DNA of 14,949 nucleotides from Actinomycetota bacterium (GTDB lineage: Bacteria; Actinomycetota; Actinomycetes; S36-B12; UBA5976). Below, in pieces: positions 12,594 through 14,949 of this stretch. The notes beneath the pieces were generated by a model. It had not been told where the DNA came from. It worked only from the letters and a program-made list of their open reading frames with translations, and ran no database searches. A program made the position numbers and the translations under genes. Numbering within the stretch: the stretch's first letter is position 1; the number at the start of each line of letters is the position of its first letter. The stretch lies in assembly GCA_947491175.1 (NCBI GenBank), contig CANLIF010000017.1, positions 1 through 14,949 of the forward strand, read 5' to 3'.

Positions 12594-13880
12594 ATGACTC
12601 AGATTCCCGAAGACCCGCAGAACCTGCCCGAGATACCTTCAGTTGGCGACTTACCTACCCAAGAAACAGCTCCCGCACTTAATACAGCTCCCGCACTCGA
12701 TGATGCGCCAGTGGAACCACCAGCAGAACCCGTTGCAGAACCAGTGGCCATTGTTCCCACACCGACCACAACTTGGGTTTACGCACCTCCTGTCAGCATG
12801 CCAGAGCAATCGAGAAGCACTGCGTCTCCTGCCGTCAAGAACGCAATCATCGCTGGCGTAATCAGCGGACTGCTTGCGGGCATGCTCGGTTTCATCGGCG
12901 CATCCATGATTGGAAACATTCCAGCTCCATCAATCTCGCTGCCAAGTACAAGTGGCGATACTTCGCCACGTGCAGATGACTCAATTGCGGGAATTGCGCA
13001 AGCGGTGCTTCCAGTAGTCGTATCTATTGACGTCTCATCTGACCAGGGATCGGGAACTGGATCTGGTTTTATCATCCGAAGCACAGCAAAAGAATCTTTT
13101 GTGTTAACCAATAACCATGTAGTTGATGGTGCGGGTGGCACGCAGAAAATTACGGTAACTTTTCAAGACCAAACCCAAGCTTCTGCCACAATCGTTGGAA
13201 CCGAAGCTTCTTATGACTTAGCAGTTCTTAGAATCGATCGTGGGAATTTGCCTGTTGCTGTGCTTGGTGATTCAAACAATGTCCTCGTCGGCGATGCCAC
13301 CATTGCAATTGGTTCACCACTTGGCCTAACGGGAACAGTTACCAGCGGAATTGTTTCGGCTTTAAATCGCCCGGTTACAGCTGGCGGGGCAACTGACGTT
13401 TCATTCATCAGTGCGATTCAAACGGATGCGGCAATTAACCCTGGAAACTCTGGCGGGCCATTGGTTAACTCCCGCGGTGAGGTGATTGGCATAAATTCTG
13501 CAATCGCAACAACTGGAAGTTCAGTTTCTGGACAAAGTGGAAGCATCGGACTTGGTTTTGCAATTCCAATTAATCAAGCCAGGCGCGTTGCAACCGAACT
13601 AATTGAAACTGGCTCGTCTACTTACCCAGTCATTGGCGTTCAGCTGGACATGACATTTGACGGACAGGGTGCGCTAGTTCAATCGATAGTAAAGGGTGGC
13701 CCAGCTTCGGCGACTGACCTTGCAGCAGGTGACGTAATCACTGCTATTGATGGTGTGAAAGTCAGTGATGGCACTGAGTTGGTTGTCAGGATTAGAGCAA
13801 AGAGTGCAGGTGACGTTGTTGAGTTAACGCTCTCAGATGGCACTGTTATCGAAGTAACATTGGGATCAGACCAAAGTTAG
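12594..13880 (+). CDS. HtrA-type membrane-anchored serine protease with PDZ domain
   Basis: The 428-residue protein is an envelope protease of the HtrA/DegP family, expected to degrade misfolded secreted proteins. Order of parts: an acidic, proline-rich cytoplasmic tail (res. 1-80), one transmembrane helix (about 83-106, NAIIAGVISGLLAGMLGFIGA), a trypsin-like domain (about 130-325) and a C-terminal PDZ domain (about 335-420, with AGDVITAIDGVKV). The catalytic triad is visible as His 175 (LTNNHVVD), Asp 208 (SYDLAVLRI) and Ser 286 (NPGNSGGPL). The ATG at 12594 follows AGAAAG by seven bases, a weak Shine-Dalgarno, and has no leaderless-type -10. tatB follows after 29 bp. In mycobacteria sigE and its anti-sigma gene rseA lie immediately upstream; here they are absent. 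The 5' end contains an 18-bp tandem duplication. Confidence 0.93.
   Translation: MTQIPEDPQNLPEIPSVGDLPTQETAPALNTAPALDDAPVEPPAEPVAEPVAIVPTPTTTWVYAPPVSMPEQSRSTASPAVKNAIIAGVISGLLAGMLGFIGASMIGNIPAPSISLPSTSGDTSPRADDSIAGIAQAVLPVVVSIDVSSDQGSGTGSGFIIRSTAKESFVLTNNHVVDGAGGTQKITVTFQDQTQASATIVGTEASYDLAVLRIDRGNLPVAVLGDSNNVLVGDATIAIGSPLGLTGTVTSGIVSALNRPVTAGGATDVSFISAIQTDAAINPGNSGGPLVNSRGEVIGINSAIATTGSSVSGQSGSIGLGFAIPINQARRVATELIETGSSTYPVIGVQLDMTFDGQGALVQSIVKGGPASATDLAAGDVITAIDGVKVSDGTELVVRIRAKSAGDVVELTLSDGTVIEVTLGSDQS
12666..12701 (+). repeat. Two tandem 18-bp units in the proline-rich tail of htrA
   Basis: Units 12666-12683 and 12684-12701 share the first 14 bases (ACAGCTCCCGCACT) and differ at only two positions. 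Each encodes T-A-P-A-L plus one residue (TAPALN, TAPALD). The duplication is in frame and lies in the low-complexity cytoplasmic tail, where length change is probably tolerated. EPPAEPVAEPVA just downstream continues the same style. Confidence 0.8.
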
Positions 13881-13897
13881 TTGTTTCAACAGGGGAG

Positions 13898-13903
13898 TAC
13901 AGT
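13898..13903 (+). promoter_or_regulatory. -10 element of a leaderless tatB promoter
   Basis: TACAGT, the same hexamer as at mshB, is followed by CGGGTT and the tatB ATG at 13910. AGGGGAG at 13891-13897 could instead serve as a Shine-Dalgarno, but its 12-base spacing is long, so the leaderless reading is preferred. Confidence 0.5.
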
Positions 13904-13909
13904 CGGGTT

Positions 13910-14242
13910 ATGAACATCGGATGGACAGAATTTTTGGTCATTGCGATGATCGGCTTGATTGTTTTTGGCCCGGAACGACTACCTGAGATGGCTGCCCAGT
14001 TTGCAAAGTTCATCAAAACTATGCGCGCCAAAGCCAGTGAGGCAACTGCTGAACTAACGGGTTCTGTTGATACCAAAGCAGTGACTGACATTGCCAAGGA
14101 TCTTCGTGGATTAACCCCGCGAGGCCTAACAACCAAGGCAGTTTCATCAGCGGCAGGACTTGCTGGACTTTCTGATAGCCCAAAATCTCCAGCTAGCAGG
14201 CCAGCCAAAGTTAACCCAGTTTTTGATCCAGACGCTACTTAA
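13910..14242 (+). CDS. tatB: Sec-independent (twin-arginine) protein translocase subunit TatB
   Basis: The 110-residue protein has the TatA/B architecture: a short N-terminal stretch with the conserved early glutamate (MNIGWTEF, Glu 7), one transmembrane helix (about 6-19), the hinge motif FGPERLPE (19-26), an amphipathic helix (about 27-48), then a long polar C-terminal region. The early Glu and the FGPERLP hinge favour TatB over TatA. TatB works with TatC to recognise twin-arginine signal peptides on folded export substrates at the inner membrane. tatA and tatC are not in the window, and in actinobacteria they usually lie elsewhere. Position right after htrA matches the mycobacterial order (Rv1223-Rv1224). 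Its TAA overlaps the stop codon of the convergent mrp gene in a shared TTAA. Confidence 0.93.
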   Translation: MNIGWTEFLVIAMIGLIVFGPERLPEMAAQFAKFIKTMRAKASEATAELTGSVDTKAVTDIAKDLRGLTPRGLTTKAVSSAAGLAGLSDSPKSPASRPAKVNPVFDPDAT

Positions 14243-14949
14243 TCTCTATTAGGTGTTACACCTAAGTTCATTCCAACCAAACCACGTGGCCGTGAGCCCA
14301 GTTTTGTAGCCATCTCGATGATTGCCTGAGAAGCTGGTGCATCTGGGTGAGATAGCACAAACGGCATTCCAGCGTCGCCACCTTCACGCAGACCTGGATC
14401 AAACGGAATTCGACCTAGTAGTGGAACTTCTTGACCCACGTTCTGGCTTAAAGTCTCAGCAACCATCTTGCCGCCGCCAGATCCAAACATATCGATTGGT
14501 TCACCACAGTGCGGGCAAGCAAAGGCAGACATGTTTTCTATTACGCCACTGACTCGCTGATTCACTTGGGGCGCCAACATGCCAGCTCGAATTGCCACGT
14601 CAGCAGATGCTGGCTGAGGAGTGGTGACAATGATGAGTTCGCTTTGTGGCAATAGGTGTGCAGTGCTAATCGCAATGTCCCCAGTGCCTGGTGGAAGGTC
14701 AAGTAGCAAGACGTCTAGGTCTCCCCACCAAACTTCACATAGGAACGATTCAAGGTAACGATGTAACATCGGACCGCGCATTGCTACTGGTTCATGCCGA
14801 CCTTTTGGCTTAAGCGCCAGCATTGACATTACGCGAACCCCATGACCTTGTGGCGGCATAATCATGTTCTCGACTTTTAGTGGAGCCTGGGTGACCCCCA
14901 TCATGTCGGGAATTGAGTGCCCGTAGATGTCAGCATCGACAATGCCAAC
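14239..14949 (-). CDS. mrp: Mrp/ApbC family P-loop ATPase, iron-sulfur carrier (C-terminal part; 5' end outside window)
   Basis: The frame is open from the right edge to a stop at 14239-14241, giving 236 residues. VGIVDADIYGHSIPDMMGVT, the switch/Walker B-like LDVLLLDLPPGTGD and ENMSAFACPHCGEPIDMFGSGGG identify the Mrp/ApbC (NBP35-like) family. The CPHC pair is the cysteine motif that bridges an Fe-S cluster between two subunits. The protein delivers Fe-S clusters to apoproteins in the cytoplasm in an ATP-dependent way. The N-terminal DUF59-type region and the deviant Walker A motif that are expected lie beyond the window. An ATG at 14904 is internal; the homology clearly continues upstream of it to the edge. 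It converges on tatB with overlapping stops and no terminator space. Confidence 0.93.
   Translation of the reverse strand, partial: VGIVDADIYGHSIPDMMGVTQAPLKVENMIMPPQGHGVRVMSMLALKPKGRHEPVAMRGPMLHRYLESFLCEVWWGDLDVLLLDLPPGTGDIAISTAHLLPQSELIIVTTPQPASADVAIRAGMLAPQVNQRVSGVIENMSAFACPHCGEPIDMFGSGGGKMVAETLSQNVGQEVPLLGRIPFDPGLREGGDAGMPFVLSHPDAPASQAIIEMATKLGSRPRGLVGMNLGVTPNRD

Noticed and set aside
13891..13897. AGGGGAG as the tatB Shine-Dalgarno
   Set aside because: Spacing of 12 bases to the ATG is too long for a good site, while TACAGT lies at exactly the leaderless distance; kept only as an alternative.
1..14949. Mobile elements, CRISPR arrays, toxin-antitoxin or defence genes, tRNA/rRNA
   Set aside because: No transposase, integrase, terminal repeats, regularly spaced repeats or RNA gene signatures were seen on either strand; nearly all sequence is accounted for by core genes.

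Overview
The window looks like chromosomal core DNA from a moderate-GC, streamlined actinobacterium. The pointers are an MshB-type mycothiol deacetylase, an actinobacterial-type DapD, a DUF3117 protein, an actinobacterial FdxA-type 7Fe ferredoxin, and a gene order that closely follows the mshB-fdx-dapC...dapD-dapE...DUF3117...O-methyltransferase...htrA-tatB...mrp block that I recall from Mycobacterium tuberculosis (Rv1170 to Rv1229c). The base composition is well below that of mycobacteria or streptomycetes and intergenic gaps are tiny. This would fit freshwater lineages such as the acI/Nanopelagicales group, but that assignment is inference.

Layout. Positions 1-856 (minus) hold the N-terminal part of a dipeptidyl-peptidase-IV-type S9 peptidase that runs off the left edge. 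Diverging from it (plus) are mshB, a four-helix membrane protein, the ferredoxin gene fdxA, and dapC. Citrate synthase gltA (plus) follows and abuts the convergent dapD (minus). dapE (plus) diverges from dapD and overlaps a START/SRPBCC-fold gene by one base; a short DUF3117 gene follows. A hairpin-rich convergent spacer (about 7954-8041) separates this from the minus-strand pair hyuA-hyuB, which encodes a two-subunit hydantoinase/oxoprolinase-family enzyme. Next come an O-methyltransferase-family gene (minus), an HtrA-type membrane-anchored serine protease and tatB (plus), and the C-terminal two thirds of an Mrp/ApbC iron-sulfur carrier ATPase (minus), which runs off the right edge.

How the genes fit together. 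dapD, dapC and dapE are consecutive steps of the succinylase branch of diaminopimelate/lysine synthesis. gltA feeds the TCA cycle, the source of the succinyl-CoA that DapD uses. mshB belongs to mycothiol synthesis, and the ferredoxin and Mrp serve iron-sulfur metabolism. HtrA and TatB are envelope quality-control and export functions. The hyuAB pair is the only catabolic-looking accessory insert, with no transporter or regulator beside it in the window.

The clearest signal beyond gene content is transcriptional. At seven starts (mshB, the membrane protein, gltA, dapE, hyuA, the O-methyltransferase, tatB) a TANNNT hexamer ends exactly six bases before the start codon, the geometry expected of leaderless mRNAs. 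This pattern also argues for revised starts of dapE and the O-methyltransferase. I found no mobile element, CRISPR array, tRNA or rRNA, and no convincing new multi-gene system.
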